Source: Halichoerus grypus
Lineage: Eukaryota > Chordata > Mammalia > Carnivora > Phocidae
Length of the DNA: 64,000 bases
NCBI RefSeq assembly: GCF_964656455.1
Contig: NC_135712.1
Coordinates: forward strand, 70,251,239 to 70,315,238
Direction: 5' to 3'
Shown one piece after another: positions 45,101 through 62,955 of this stretch. Every line of letters starts with the position of its first letter. The stretch's first letter is position 1. The position numbers were made by a program, and so were the translations under genes. The notes beneath the pieces were generated by a model that was not told the DNA's origin, searched no databases, and saw nothing but the letters and a program-made list of their open reading frames with translations.

Positions 45101-48100
45101 CCCACAGCCATCACCCACACACTGGGCGCCCACTCAGGGGTGAGGAGAGCAGAGGAAGGAGAACTCCAATTTCCATCACTTAAGCTCACTGCTGCCTACA
45201 AACTTTAGCCACATGGAGCAAAGTGGACTTTGGGCTACTTACTTGTCCCTTGTGTCCATTTTGGTTAATGAGGTTGGGGTCAACATAGTTCTTGCCCAAA
45301 AGGCAGCATTCTGGGCTGGGGGTGAGTGGGAGACAAGAAGAGGGTTTCCAATGCTCTCAACATTCTGGCTTCTTCCCATGTCCCCATCCATCGAGCCATT
45401 TTGGTGTCTGTTATGGCAGCTGAGCTTCAGCTCAGGAGCCCAGTGAGGGAGTTGGAAGGTGTTCTTGAGGTAGGCAGTCTGTGGGTTCATGTTCCTAACC
45501 CTCTTCTTCCTTCAGGAAGAAGCTTCAGCTGCTGATGTTGGGCCCATTCCAGTATGCCTTCTTCAAGATAACACTGAGCCTGGTGGGCCTGTTTCTCATC
45601 CCAGATGGCATCTATGACCCAGCAGACGTAAGCCAGGAATAAGGGGCAGCAAAGTCCAAGACTCACTTAGTACCCCTGAGCTCTAGAAGGAAGAGCTGGA
45701 GCCAACATCCCCTGCAACAGGGCCCCACAGACAGGGTAGCCCCAGTAACAGTGTGGCCATGGAAAAGTAGAGGCTTGGAGACCCTGGTGGGGAGAGGAGA
45801 GTGGAATAGGCCAAAGCTTTGGGCCTTTTTTATTACCTTTCCCACCATGGAAGAAGAGAAATAAAAGGAGGAGAAAAACCTTGCCTCCCTCACTGACTAC
45901 TTTCTGATCTGCCACCAGATTTCTGAAGAGAGCACAGCTCTGTGGATCAACACTCTCCTCGGTGTGTCCACCCTGTTGGCTCTCTGGACCCTGGCCATCA
46001 TTTTCCGCCAAGCCAAGATGCACCTGGGCGAGCAGAATATAGGAGCCAAATTTGCCCTCTTTCAGGTAACTACACCCTGGGAGAGAAAAGATGGTTAATA
46101 TTAGAGCTACCAGTAACTGGGGTTAGGAGATGAGACTAATAAAGACCAAAAGTGGGTCTGGAAACCTTCTTAAGCCTAGGTTTCCTGTGAGCTTTAGAAA
46201 ACGATTCCTGCCCCTTCCCAGCTTTTGTTTTTCTGTGCTGTAATAGCTTCCTAGTGCTGCCCTCACAAAGGATCACAAACCGGGTGGCTTAAAACAACAG
46301 AAATTTCTTTGCTCGCAGTTCTGGAGGCTGGAAGTTCAAAATCAAGGTGTCGACCAGGCCATGCTCCCCCTGAAACCTATAGGGGAGAATTCTTCCTTGC
46401 CTCTTCCCAACTTCTGGTGGTTGGCCAGCACTCCCCGGCTGGCAGCTGCATCACAGATTTTGCCTCCACCATGGCATGGCATGTGTCGTGTGTCATGTGT
46501 CTCTTTTCCTCTTCTTAATAAGGACAACAGTATATGGGAATAAGGATCCACTCTCCTCCAGCATGATGTCATCTTAACTCATGACACCTAATGAGTTAAT
46601 CAAAACGATGCTGTTTCCAAATAAGATCACATTCTGAAGTACTGGGGGTTGGGACTTTAACATATCGTTTTAGGGGATGCACTTCAACTCCTAAAATGTG
46701 TATTATCAACCTTAAATTCTTCTACCTTTGCTTTTTTCTTTTCTTTTCTACCCAACACTTTCTAAAGCTCTATAATTCATCACCACCAGGAGCATCAGCG
46801 TTATCATAGTTATGAACTACCTTGACCACATGTTAGGGATTTTTCATACATTACATCTAAATTTTCACAATAATCTTAGGAGTCATTATTATTTCTGTGT
46901 ACAAATGAGGCCCAGAGACGTCATCAGGCTTGCTCGAAGGCACATAGGTATGGGACTAGAATTTAAACCTAGATCTGTCTGACTCTCAAATCCACATTCC
47001 TTCTTCTCATCACGCTGCCTGCACACCTCTTCTGAAAGTTCTCCGCAAGGCACATTTTTCACTTTGACACTTTCCATTCTCTAAAGCAAATGCAATGATT
47101 TCTAGTCCAATCTTGTTTTCCTTCTCTCTCCATTCTTTCTGTCTCCTAGCTAGGCCCTTCTCCTACTCCCACAGCTTCATGACTGCTTTATAGTTAACAG
47201 TGTGCTTTCACATAAATTCTCATTTGATCTAAGCAGATGCCTCTGAAATGTGGATTTCTGGGCATATAGTAGGTAGAATTGAAGAAGAGAGAGGCCAGAA
47301 GAGCCTGAATTGAGTCAGGGACTGAAAGGGCAGAAAGGATCTGGGCCCCAGAAGTACTTAGGGTCTTGCCACAGGCTAAAAACCCTGTGACTGCCGAGCC
47401 TGCCTGGGACTATTGTGGGGACACCTGGACATGCTGAGTCTGCCTTGAAGAGGCTGATGCTTCAGAAAAGTGTGCTCAGGGAGGACAAGTACTAAGACAA
47501 ATGGTGTTGCTGGAGCCTCTGGACAGAGATTTTTTTTCTTCTTTTTTTTTTCTTGTTGTATCAAAATATACATAAAATTTACCAATTTATTTTTAACTGT
47601 ACAGTTCAGTGGCAGTAAGTGCATTCACATTGTTGTGCAATCATCACCACCATCCATTTCCAGAATTTTTTCGCCTTCCACACAGAAACTCTGTGCCTAT
47701 TGAACATTAATTCCCCTTTTCCCCCTTCCGCCCACCCCCTGGCATGGTAGAGATTTTTCAAAGGGTGCCTTCCTTCATGGCCAATTGCCCCTCATTCTAA
47801 GAGCAGGGAATCTCAGGTCCTTGAGCCAGATGGAAATAGTCTTCTCTAACCATCCACCCTGTTCATCCACTGAGTGCTCATTAGTAGCCATGGCTGAGAT
47901 AGGGATATAAACATGGACCCCCAATCAGTTCTTGTTTCTTGTCACAAATTATCGTAAAATATTGGGTAGAAGACAAGATTGTAATTTGCCTGAAGATTAA
48001 AACTCCACAAAACTTTACTTAAGTGAGTTTTAGCCCTCTGTAAGTGCACAGATCGAAAGGTCAGTTGAATGCACTGTGGAAGGTCAAGCACAGCAGTGGG

Positions 48101-49222
48101 CCTATTGGCCTCAATGCCGCGGGTGCTGGGCCCCTCCTGCCCTTGCTTCTCTTTTGTTCTGCAGGTTCTCCTCATCCTGACTGCCCTGCAGCCATCCATC
48201 TTCTCAGTCTTGGCCAACAGCGGGCAGATTGCTTGTTCACCTCCCTTTTCCTCTAAAATCAGGTCTCAAGGTGAGCACAGAGAGTTCCTCTCTCATTCCA
48301 GAATGGGCGAGAAAGGAGGGTCAGGGAAGAGAGGACCTTGGAAGAGAGGTTGGGCCAGCCTGGCTTCTGCTCAGAATACTCAGAAAGGGATCTCCTGAGA
48401 AATCCTAGTGGGGTTTTAAGGAGATGGTAGATTCTCCGACCACACAGAGGAGAGCTGCAATCCCACAGCTTGAGGCCAGCCCTGATGGCCAACCCAGGAA
48501 GCCACAGGTTCAATCCTGAGCTTCTGGGAGAGGAATGGGTGTGGTTTGAAAGCAGAAGGTCATGCTGATGGGGGCGCCTGGGTGGCTCAGTCGGTTAAGC
48601 GCATCCGACTCTTGATGTCTGCTCAGGTCATGATCTCAGGGTTGTGGGATCAAGCCCCACATCAGGCTCCATGCTAAGCGTGGAATCTGCTTGGGATTCT
48701 CTCTCACTCTGCCCCTCCCCACTGCTCGATCTCTCTCAGAAAAAAAAAAAAAAAAGAAGAAGGAAGGTCATGATGATAAAACACACAAAAGAAATGGGGT
48801 TTAATGCTAGCCTCCGTTTGCAGAAGGTAGAGAGTCAAGTTCTGGTTTTGGCTCTACCGTTAATCTGCTACGTTACTTATGACAACTTAATATCTTTAGA
48901 CTTGGTTTGAGGACAAATTGGAGAAAGTGTTGCTGAACTCATATGCCAGGGCTGCTAGTGGGATACCACCTCTACAATTTGGCATAACTTACATTATATT
49001 TCACTCCATGCTGCAGTGATGAATTGCCACCTCCTCGTACTGGAGACTTTTCTACTGACTGTGCTGACACGCATGTACTACCGAAGGAAAGACAACAAGG
49101 TTGGATATGAACCTTTTTCTTCCTCAGGCCTGGATTCGACCTCAAAGTCCAAGGTGGACATTGAAAGAGACACTGTATACATTAAACAGGCACAAGATTT
49201 CCTCACTGTCCCTCAACCTTGA
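33099..49222 (+). CDS. SLC51A: SLC51A, organic solute transporter alpha (OSTalpha), 9 coding exons
   Basis: OSTalpha pairs with OSTbeta (SLC51B) to export bile acids and steroid conjugates across the basolateral membrane of ileal enterocytes and other epithelia. Coding exons: 33099-33136, 33756-33850, 43245-43399, 44309-44382, 44795-44953, 45516-45627, 45919-46065, 48165-48270 and 49017-49222. All have GT/AG ends and matching phases; the sum is 1092 nt (363 aa). The N-terminus reads MEPDRTQIKLDPRYTADLLE. Several membrane segments follow, with a cysteine cluster (five Cys, Pro, two Cys at about residues 160-167) between them and MYYRRKDNKVGYE near the end. Human OSTalpha has 340 aa; the extra 23 residues are C-terminal. 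Intron 2 is 9.4 kb and repeat-rich. The gene runs away from ZDHHC19 and towards PCYT1A, as in human. Confidence 0.96.
33756..33850 (+). CDS. SLC51A: SLC51A exon 2
   Basis: 95 nt after CTCTACAG. Encodes YTADLLELLKTNYSIPSACF and SHAPTAAQLLR of the extracellular N-terminal region, ending in phase 1 before GTGAGT. Confidence 0.95.
34523..34723 (-). repeat. Carnivore SINE, antisense
   Basis: Runs from an A/T-rich tail complement to ACCCAGGCGCCCC. It is flanked by the target CTCTAYGGTATTT, present three times across this SINE and the next. Confidence 0.95.
34738..34921 (-). repeat. Carnivore SINE, antisense, same target as its neighbour
   Basis: A second, divergent copy (TTCATTTGAGAGAGAGAGC body) in the same orientation, 14 bp after the first and ending before the third target copy CTCTATGGTATC. 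Confidence 0.94.
36600..37700 (+). mobile_element. Degraded old LINE-1 patch, split by a SINE
   Basis: Words such as TGAACAGACAGTTCAAGCAG, CAAATGACCAATAAATGGAC and GAAACAATGTCATTTCCC point to a very old LINE-1 3' region. Diverged; limits are rough. Confidence 0.5.
37236..37460 (-). repeat. Carnivore SINE, antisense
   Basis: Contains an expanded GAGA tract (about 37276-37314). The target CCATTTRTGTAG occurs on both sides. Confidence 0.93.
38820..38990 (+). repeat. MIR
   Basis: TGGTTAAGAGTATGGGCTCA, CTGGGTTTTAATCCCAGCCC and GTGTGACCATGGGCAAAGTG follow MIR order closely. Confidence 0.85.
39727..39935 (+). repeat. Carnivore SINE, older variant
   Basis: GACGGCTGGGTGGCTCAGCT head with G-rich body and no proper A tail; an old copy. 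Confidence 0.85.
40601..40735 (+). repeat. Carnivore SINE lacking its tRNA-like middle
   Basis: GGGGCACCTGGGATCGAGC shows that bases between the head and GGGATCGAGC are missing (about 60 bp). A target duplication, AAATAACATGGGTTTG, brackets it. Confidence 0.93.
40846..40949 (-). repeat. Carnivore SINE, short old type, antisense
   Basis: AAGATTTTATTTTTAAGTAATCTCT start and GAGCCGGCCAGGTGCCCC end. Confidence 0.85.
41615..41800 (-). repeat. Carnivore SINE, antisense
   Basis: AAGATTTTATTTATTTATTT start and GCCACCCAGGCGCCCC end; little diverged. Confidence 0.95.
42541..42769 (+). repeat. Carnivore SINE with an internal tandem duplication
   Basis: Full-length copy in which GGAGCCTGCTTCTCC is present twice (about 42643 and 42659). 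Flanked by AATCCSTTCCT. Confidence 0.95.
43012..43152 (+). repeat. Long imperfect inverted repeat (hairpin) in SLC51A intron 2
   Basis: The arms at 43012-43063 and 43100-43152 are reverse complements over about 52 bp, around a 36-base loop. Two perfect blocks (CTAGAATTATCTGGTCTAG and CCATGCAGAAGAATG) are joined by a segment in which four T/C differences become U-G pairs in sense RNA. It ends 93 bp before exon 3. It may be a MITE-like palindromic transposon remnant or a miRNA-like precursor. Confidence 0.85.
43245..43399 (+). CDS. SLC51A: SLC51A exon 3
   Basis: 155 nt after CACTTTAG. Encodes ALGPTEIALTVIMTLFALGS as the first membrane segment, then FLENAVYLYKNTRCPIKRR and WSSSAPT, ending in phase 0 before GTAAGG. 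Confidence 0.96.
44309..44382 (+). CDS. SLC51A: SLC51A exon 4
   Basis: 74 nt after CCAAGTAG. Encodes VVSVFCCFGLWIPRSLMLVE and MAIT, a membrane segment, ending in phase 2 before GTGAGT. Confidence 0.95.
44795..44953 (+). CDS. SLC51A: SLC51A exon 5 with the poly-cysteine motif
   Basis: 159 nt after CACTCCAG. Encodes FYAVCFYLLMRVIVEGFGGK and ends with GPCCCCCPCCPPFTLTR. The cysteine cluster is a family hallmark and is of the kind that becomes palmitoylated. It comes from a TGC run at about 44911-44935 that is prone to length change. Confidence 0.96.
45516..45627 (+). CDS. SLC51A: SLC51A exon 6
   Basis: 112 nt after TCCTTCAG. Encodes KKLQLLMLGPFQYAFFKITL and a membrane segment ending LIPDGIYDPAD, in phase 0 before GTAAGC. 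Confidence 0.95.
45919..46065 (+). CDS. SLC51A: SLC51A exon 7
   Basis: 147 nt (49 codons) after TGCCACCAG. Encodes ISEESTALWINTLLGVSTLL, then ALWTLAIIFRQAKMHLGEQN and AKFALFQ, ending in phase 0 before GTAACT. Confidence 0.96.
46237..46695 (-). mobile_element. MLT1-type LTR (mammalian ERVL-MaLR), antisense, solo
   Basis: Within SLC51A intron 7. Follows the antisense MLT1 pattern: GGTGGCTTAAAACAACAGAA, GTTCTGGAGGCTGGAAGTTC, AATAAGGACAACAG, then ATTCTGAAGTACTGGGGGTT. No internal viral gene sequence is seen; it is an old solo LTR. Confidence 0.8.
46850..47010 (-). repeat. MIR-like fragment
   Basis: AATGAGGCCCAGAGACGTCA to GACTAGAATTTAAACCTAGA to CTGACTCTCAAATCC follows the MIR layout, diverged. 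Confidence 0.55.
47535..47750 (-). mobile_element. Old LINE-1 3' fragment, antisense
   Basis: ATACATAAAATTTACCAATT, ACAGTTCAGTGGCAGTAAGT and TTGTTGTGCAATCATCACCA are hallmarks of antisense old LINE-1 3' regions. Confidence 0.75.
48165..48270 (+). CDS. SLC51A: SLC51A exon 8
   Basis: 106 nt after TTCTGCAG. Encodes VLLILTALQPSIFSVLANSG and QIACSPPFSSKIRSQ, ending in phase 1 before GTGAGC. Confidence 0.96.
48571..48755 (+). repeat. Carnivore SINE in SLC51A intron 8
   Basis: Flanked by the target AGAAGGTCATGMTGATG on both sides. Confidence 0.94.
49017..49222 (+). CDS. SLC51A: SLC51A exon 9 (stop codon)
   Basis: 206 nt after CATGCTGCAG. Encodes VMNCHLLVLETFLLTVLTRM, YYRRKDNKVGYE and a cytoplasmic tail, with TGA at 49220-49222. 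The tail runs to LTVPQP, past the point where human OSTalpha stops. Confidence 0.94.
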
Positions 49223-49352
49223 CCAAATGGGGATGGATTCCATTTTTAGCACAAGCTGATAGATTACATTTGAATATAGGGGATGAAGGAGAATTATGGA
49301 ATAGGATGCAATTATTTTGGATCTTGCCTGGAGAAGGTATTTTAAGTTTTAT

Positions 49353-49358
49353 AATAAA
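49353..49358 (+). terminator. SLC51A: SLC51A poly(A) signal AATAAA
   Basis: Canonical AATAAA 131 nt after the SLC51A stop codon, giving a short 3' UTR ending near 49375-49380. Confidence 0.7.
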
Positions 49359-49529
49359 CAGGATAGAGTTTAAAATTCTGTAACTGGGTACATTGCCTCT
49401 GTGGGTAACACTATTAGCCCTTGAAGCTTCTATATTGAAAGGTCACTCTAAATTTTCCCAAAGCCAATGAAAGAGGGGAAAGTATATGGTAGTTTGCCTG
49501 TTATAAGAACAGGAGTAAATCTCAACCAG

Positions 49530-50332
49530 GCAAACCCTTAATGTTTATTGCAGCATTATTTAGAATAACCAAGACATGGAAGCAAACTAAGTGTCCATCA
49601 ACAGATGAATGGATAAGGAAAATGTGGTTTACATATACAATGGAATATTACACAGCCATAAAAAATGCTGAGCCCATGCCATTCGAGACAACATGGATGG
49701 ACCTAGAGGGTATTATGCTAAGTGAAATAAGTCAGACTGAGAAAGACAAATACCATATGATTCCACTCATAAATGGAATCTAAAAGAAAATGAATAAACA
49801 AATGAAAAGCAGAATCAGAACTATAAATACAGAGAACTGATGGTTGCCAGAGGAGAGGGGGTGAGGGATTGGGCAAAATGGGTGAAGAGGGGTAGGAGAT
49901 ACAGGCCTCCAGTTGTGGAATGAGTTAGTCACAAGAATAAAAAGCAGAGCATAAGGAATACAGTCAATGAGGGGGGCCTGGCTGGCTCAGTTGGTTAAGC
50001 ATCTGACTCTTGAGTTTGGCTCAGGTCATGATCTCAGGGTCATGAGATCAAGCCCTGTGTTGGGCTCAGTGCTCAGTGCAAAGTCTGCGTAAGACTCTCC
50101 CTCTCCCTCTGCCCATGCATACCTGCTCTCACTCTCTCAAATAAATAAATAAAATCTTAAAAAAAAAAAAGGAATACAGTGAATGATATTGTAATAGCAA
50201 TGTAATGGGACAGATGGTAGATATACTTGTGGTGAGCATAGCAGAATGTATAAACTTGTCAAACCACTAAGCTGTACACCTAAAACTAATGTAACATTGT
50301 ATGTCAACCAAAAAAAAAAAAAAAAAAAAAGG
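49530..50332 (+). mobile_element. LINE-1 3' end with poly(A), split by a SINE
   Basis: ATTGCAGCATTATTTAGAAT, TCAACAGATGAATGGATAAG, ATGGAATATTACACAGCC and TAAAACTAATGTAACATTG mark the distal ORF2 and 3' UTR, ending in an A run at 50310-50330. Confidence 0.9.
49971..50171 (+). repeat. Carnivore SINE inside the LINE-1
   Basis: Flanked by the duplicated GGAATACAGTSAATGA. Confidence 0.95.
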
Positions 50333-53300
50333 AGCTCAACCAGGCAAAAATAGTACAAACCTGAAGTCTCAAAAAAAACCAGACTCCTGAAGATGTCATT
50401 AGGACACTGATGACATTAGACCTCATAGGTCTGGATCAGCCTCCCTTAGAGGCACAATGGCTTTTTGGGCCTTCTATGCAAAGCTGCAAAAGGATTTCCC
50501 TGATAATATGGTCATGGAACAATTTTGAGGAGACAAATTACGATGCAAAAGCAAAGGAACTGAGGGTATAGGTAAAAGTCCCAAATACATAAAACATCTT
50601 ATACACATGTATACCAGGTCAAAAACACAGGAAATGGAACATTAGGTAAAACCACTTTGCCTTTATTTGCCTAATGACAAAGGCCAAAATAACTGAACAA
50701 ATTAATAACACTCACATAGGAAAACAATGTACTGAACACGGATTGAGGAAAACGCCCTATGGATGATGGCACTAGGGATGGGGCTAACATTCACACCAAG
50801 GCCAGTGTTTCTTCCCACACGCCCTTTTCTTTTCAAGATCCTCAATACAAAGCAACCACTCAACTCTCTGTGTTTAAAACAGTCAGTGCCCCCCTAAGAA
50901 GGGTGGGAAAGCCCTCTTTAAACCTAAAGGAACACAACCTGAGTCATCCTAGTGTTAAACCTAGCACTTTTGTTTTCTATCCTAATCTGAGAATTAACAT
51001 ACAACTTTGGCAGACAGAAAATCTTTCTTCTTTCTTTTAAAGAAAATTAACATTTAATAGTATAATCCCAAGAACATGTCCTACTTACTTGGAAAAATAG
51101 AAGCTAGGGACCACTCTTTATCCCATGACAATCTATTCTATGAGAGAAAACAAGAACAATCATTGTATGATTTTGAAAAATACAATCTTTAAAAATACTT
51201 ATATTGGTAAGCTTAAAAAAAAAATACCATTAGTTAAAAACATTGCTAAGGGAGCTTTTTTTCCTACCTGTATTAGTTCAACTTCTGGTGAAAGTGTGTG
51301 CTGACAGAAAATGTAGAAGCTAAGGCTTTTAGGGAATTAAAGAAAAAGCAGCAAAATATAATTGATTTGGAAAGATTTTAGACAGAGATCTAGAACAGGG
51401 TCAAAAAAGCAATGAGCTCCAGAATAACAAAAGCTACCCACAAATCAAGATAATCCGGAGAAACAAAAGCACTGTGAAGAACCATCTGGGGGGGGCGGGG
51501 TGTGGAATATCCAGAGGCTGCCCGACCAGTTGTGTGGTCACAAGTAAAATAAGAAAAATCTAACTCGGGTGCTGGGTTATCGGCAATCTGAAAAAGTCAA
51601 AAGTTCTCTTGACCTCATGATGCTTCATATTTTTTCTTATTTAGCATCTTCAACCTCCTCCTATCCCCAGCCTTCTTACCCAAGCCTCAGCGAAATAATG
51701 GTCTTTGGCTCTAGCTATCAGAAACAGCTGCAGCACTACAAAGAATCTGTTTCTACTCCTCTAAAGTTTCAACCACTATTCCTTAGTGCTACTGAGTCTA
51801 GTGTATGAAAAGAGCAAACTTTCTGCCCAGCCATCTCAAGGTAAATGAAGTAGCACCTCCCCAGCACCAGCTCCTGGGTTTGTCTCCATTCTTCTGTCTT
51901 ACAGACTGAGCTCTGAAGCCAACCAGTGTTTAAGGATCTCCCATCTCTGCTACATTTGGCTTATTGCTTTGTGTGTGGGATTCAGGGAAATAGCTAATTA
52001 ATATTAATATTAGAAATCAATATTAATACTTAATATTAAAATTAATAATAGAAGATTTACAGATCACAGGCATGGTCATGGTAGGCAAACCACTAACTTC
52101 ATTTAATTAGGCACAAATGATCAAATAACACATCATCCCAACAGCTTCTTCCCTCCACACATCCTTGTCCAGCACCTAGGATCACATTTATCCCAAAGTA
52201 GCTAATATGCCACACAATAAAAGTTTTAGCCTTAAGTCAAAATTATTTGAGGATGCAGTAGTGTTAGGAGACTGAGGCCACAGAGGCTCGTCAAAAGGGG
52301 TGAGAGGGCTTTCCAAGCACGTGTGCATATGCTGGCCCTGGCGGTCTCACAGAACTTATCAGCACAGCGGTTATATTCCAAGGGCAGGGAATGCCCAAAG
52401 TAGCCCATTGACAGAGCAGAGGAAGAGGTCCAGACAGTAAACTTGAGAGGAGTGACATGCAGGGAGGAAAACCACATTCTGAGCATCTCCCTTGCCAAAT
52501 ACACTTGGCCAATATGTACTTTGAGGGAACAGGTAGGTGACCTTCAGTGATGATTTCATCATCTTTCTATACCAGGGAGAATAAGACAGAGATAGGCAGA
52601 ATGCCCAAAGAGGGAAGACTAAAGCAGAAAAGTTAAAATATGTGATCCTATGAAGCTGGTTAATGTAGGAAAACAAGAACTTGAACTGTTTCAAAAAAAG
52701 GATTCCAAGTCAAAGCTCATGTAAACCATATTTGATAGCAAAAATAGCACTTCATGAGAAGAGTCAGAAATGTAGTTTACATAAGCCGTCAGGACAACAA
52801 GAGATTTCCCTCTCATTGTCTCTACTCTGTCTCTCTGGGTGATCGGAGTTTTAGGAAACCAGGTAGTCCTGCTGTGCAAGCAGGCAGTGATTCTAGCCTC
52901 TGATCCTCAGGCAGAAGAGCAGGTTTTACCAGAAAGTATTTAGGGAAGAGACTATGAGATGCTCACAGCCCTAGCATAGGGGCAAGAAAAGATAAAACGC
53001 AGTTTTCTTAGCTGAAAACACCAAAACTCCACCCCCACAAGGGGTATTTATGAGTGACAGGGTGGGGCCTGGACATAAGCAATTTTACCCCTGAACCCAG
53101 CTACAGGATTATTGAAGATGATGGTCTGCTCGGTCATGTAGCTGCAGAATGCTAGAGGCTTAAAATGAGCTCATGCTCAACTGCAAGTGTTAAGCTTCAG
53201 CATCTCTGATGTGGAATATAAGTGACGAATCCTCCTGGGCAATCTAACAGGAGAAGTGGGACCATAACCACCAGGCACACGTGGGAAAGGGAGAGAACCT

Positions 53301-54534
53301 GCCATTCTCTTGTAATGTTTTGTGGCCTGCTGGAGGGGCAGCGGAGGGAAGTCCCAACCACTGCAACCCTCAGAGGAAAAGAAACACCACCTGGAGCATT
53401 AGTTCCAGTTAAGAACATTCTTAAAAAGGACAGAGTTCAAGATAAGGCTTTAGGAAGGGGGGGGTGTTTCTTTATACTTTTGTGTTTAAATTCTGTGCAA
53501 ATCTCTCTAAATATTCAATATGGCTTTGAGCAACATGGATTAACAGATCATGTTCAAACTGCAGACATTTACAAAGTATCCTCTGTAAAAAGCTAGGTAA
53601 TAAGCATTGAAATAGCAGGGCCAGGGACTTACATCCAGATGGGAAAATTAACCTAACCTGATCCTTTATAGGATTGAGTACTGTCCCACTCCCCTCCCCA
53701 ATCACAATAAACCTGAAAGTGTTCCCTCCTTCAAAGGTAGACTGTAGGAAAGAGATTGACAAGAGCTCCCAAATAACTGGGCAACAGAGTTTTCTGAGAA
53801 GATGAACACAGCAGGAAAACCGCAGCTGATGCCATGTGGTCTGTCCCATCCACATCAGTGTCTTTCCATGGACCCCATCGGGTCCAACAAGAAACTCCTC
53901 AGGGAGTAAGAAAAGTTTGGCTCAGATCTTCTTCTCACAGCCACATTGACACATGTGCCAGCAGTACATTGAGGGGGTTTGTGACCGAGTTTACTCAGCT
54001 TTTAGCTTTTTTTTAAGGACACCAAAATTACGCTATTTCCCCTCCTCCTGAAATCACTCATCAGCATGGCTCATTTCTTGAAGGACTTGGCAAGCCACCA
54101 ACAGAAGGCAAACACTATAGTGTATCAGGAAGAAAAGGCCTCTGGGTAATACACCACTTCCTTCTGCCCACTCCTCAGGGGCAAAGAATTAGTTCTACTT
54201 ACAACATTTGAAAGACTAATTTTTAAAAAATTAATAAAAATGACAATTTCCCTGTCAAAATCACATGAACATAAAACAGTAAAGCAAAGTCTGTAGGGAG
54301 GATATATGGATGCAGAACAGGTTTCTGAGGTGTAGTTAGCCTCTTTCTTCGTGTGGATAGGTGATGTCTCTTGGAGGATGGGCTGTCTGATCCCATCCTA
54401 CGTCCTCCTGCCCCAACTTTCTTTCCTTTGTAGCTGTCCTTAGGTTTAGTGTTGGAATCACAATTTGAAATTCAACAGAGAGCTTCCAAAGGTGATGGGA
54501 CAGAGGGAGGGAAGAGGAAAGGAGGGATGAAAAC

Positions 54535-61322
<6,788 letters not shown>

Positions 61323-61576
61323 TCATATTTGACAAATAGAAATGGCACTGTGTTCCATCCTTGCATACCCCTTTCTCAAGGTGTTCTCTGGATATTCACC
61401 CTAATGGAAGGAGGGGTTGGGGTTGTGAGGAATAATATCACAGACTTCCTTGGCTCCAAAGACTCTTTTTGGACATCACATCCATTGACTCTCTGTTAGC
61501 CTGATTTCATCAAACTGCTCGTGTAACTGGATTTCATGATTGCTTTTTCTTGAAGTTATTTTAGAAGTGAATGGGA

Positions 61577-61783
61577 AGGGGCACCTGGGTGGCTTAGTCG
61601 GTTAAGTATCTGCCTTCAGCTCAGGTCATGATCCCAGGGTCCTAGGATCGAGCCCCACATCGGGCTCCCTGCCCAACAGGGAGCCTGCTTCTCCCTCTCC
61701 CTCTGCCACTTGTGCTCTCTTGCTTGCTCACTCATGCTCTCTCTCTCAAATGAGTAGATAAAATCTTAAAAAAAAAAAAAAAA
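61577..61783 (+). repeat. Carnivore SINE
   Basis: Flanked by the perfect target duplication AAGTGAATGGGAAG. Confidence 0.95.
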
Positions 61784-62702
61784 GTGAATGGGAAGAGTTA
61801 CATAACATATGTGTCCTAAACTTCAAAATCCTCACCTTCAGCTTATGCTTAAATTTCAGTCATGTTTAAACAGAGTATTAGTTAAGCTATACTCTCGCTG
61901 CTTGCTCTCTCATTTTCAGGCTGCCTTGATTACTAATAACTAAGCTTTGCTTTGAAAATAAACCTCCCTCCAATTGCCCAGTGAGTGGTGAGACAGAGAA
62001 GGTGAAAGGGGTGAAGGTATCAGTTACCAATTTATTGCTTCTCAGTCCCAGTCACCCTCAATACCTGCTCTGTGATAACAGATGGGATTCCTTCAAGTAT
62101 TTCTCCCTGACAGTGAGCATGATGTTATACTTTCTCAGTAGAGGGTGATATACTAAGTATTTAAAAGTCAAATATCAATCTTATAGGACTTTATGTTAGA
62201 GTTTTTCCTCTTCTCTCCATTAGTGAGAATAACAGAGAACAGATTATCTATTTTTAGTAGTAGTGGACTATGAAAGAAAATCCAGGTAATGAATGATCTC
62301 TTGGGGGCACAAGACTAATACCAAAGCCAAACAAACACACTGAGAATGGATTTGACATAATGCTTCAAATAATAAATCTAACAAGTCCTAGTAACATATT
62401 CCCATATGTGAATAAAAGAAGAGTATTTAACTATAGCAGCAGAAAATAACAGTAGGAGCAGCTACATCATTCTGGGAAAGAAGGGGAGCCTCATCAGATA
62501 TACCATCCTGAAGGTAGGGGTAAGATACATCTTCTCCCTCCTGTCTTGAGGACAATGGATCAAGGGGGAGAAAACTGGTTCTCAAAAGGTCTGTGGACTT
62601 TTCTTTCCAGATAGCTTTATCGATAAATAAGTAGCTTTTAAACTGAGAAATCATACACTGGGGATAGAAACATAAATTGGTACAACTTTAAGGGCAATTA
62701 GA

Positions 62703-62915
62703 GGGGTGCCTGGGTGGTTCAGTTGGTTAAGCATCTGCCTTTGGCTCAGGTCTTGATCTGGGAGTCCTGGGCTGGAGCCCCGCATCAGGCTCCCTGCTCA
62801 GCAGGGTGTCTGCTTCTCCCTCTCCCTCTGCCCCTTTCTTCCTTCTCCTACTCGTGCACCAAGCATGCACATGCTTTCTCTCTCAAATAAATAAATAAAA
62901 TCTTTTAAAAAAGGG
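62703..62915 (+). repeat. Carnivore SINE
   Basis: Flanked by the target AAGGGCAATTAGA. It pairs with the antisense copy 80 bp downstream. Confidence 0.95.
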
Positions 62916-62955
62916 CAATTAGACAATATCTATCAAAAGACAAATGCTTTTACCC

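Larger units (their letters stand above)
49380..54534. other. Tail-to-tail spacer between SLC51A and PCYT1A, including PCYT1A 3' UTR
   Basis: 49.5-50.3 kb is a LINE-1 3' end with a SINE. From 50.35 kb to about 54.5 kb I recognise no repeat or gene. An unknown part of the right-hand side is PCYT1A 3' UTR on the minus strand. I could not fix its poly(A) signal. Confidence 0.6.

Noticed and set aside
46237..46695. Possible endogenous retrovirus
   Set aside because: Only an LTR-like segment is present; no gag, pol or env sequence is visible, so it is recorded as a solo MLT1-type LTR.
51569..51808. 79-codon frame (MLGYRQSEK...) between SLC51A and PCYT1A
   Set aside because: Isolated, with no family resemblance or promoter; probably chance.
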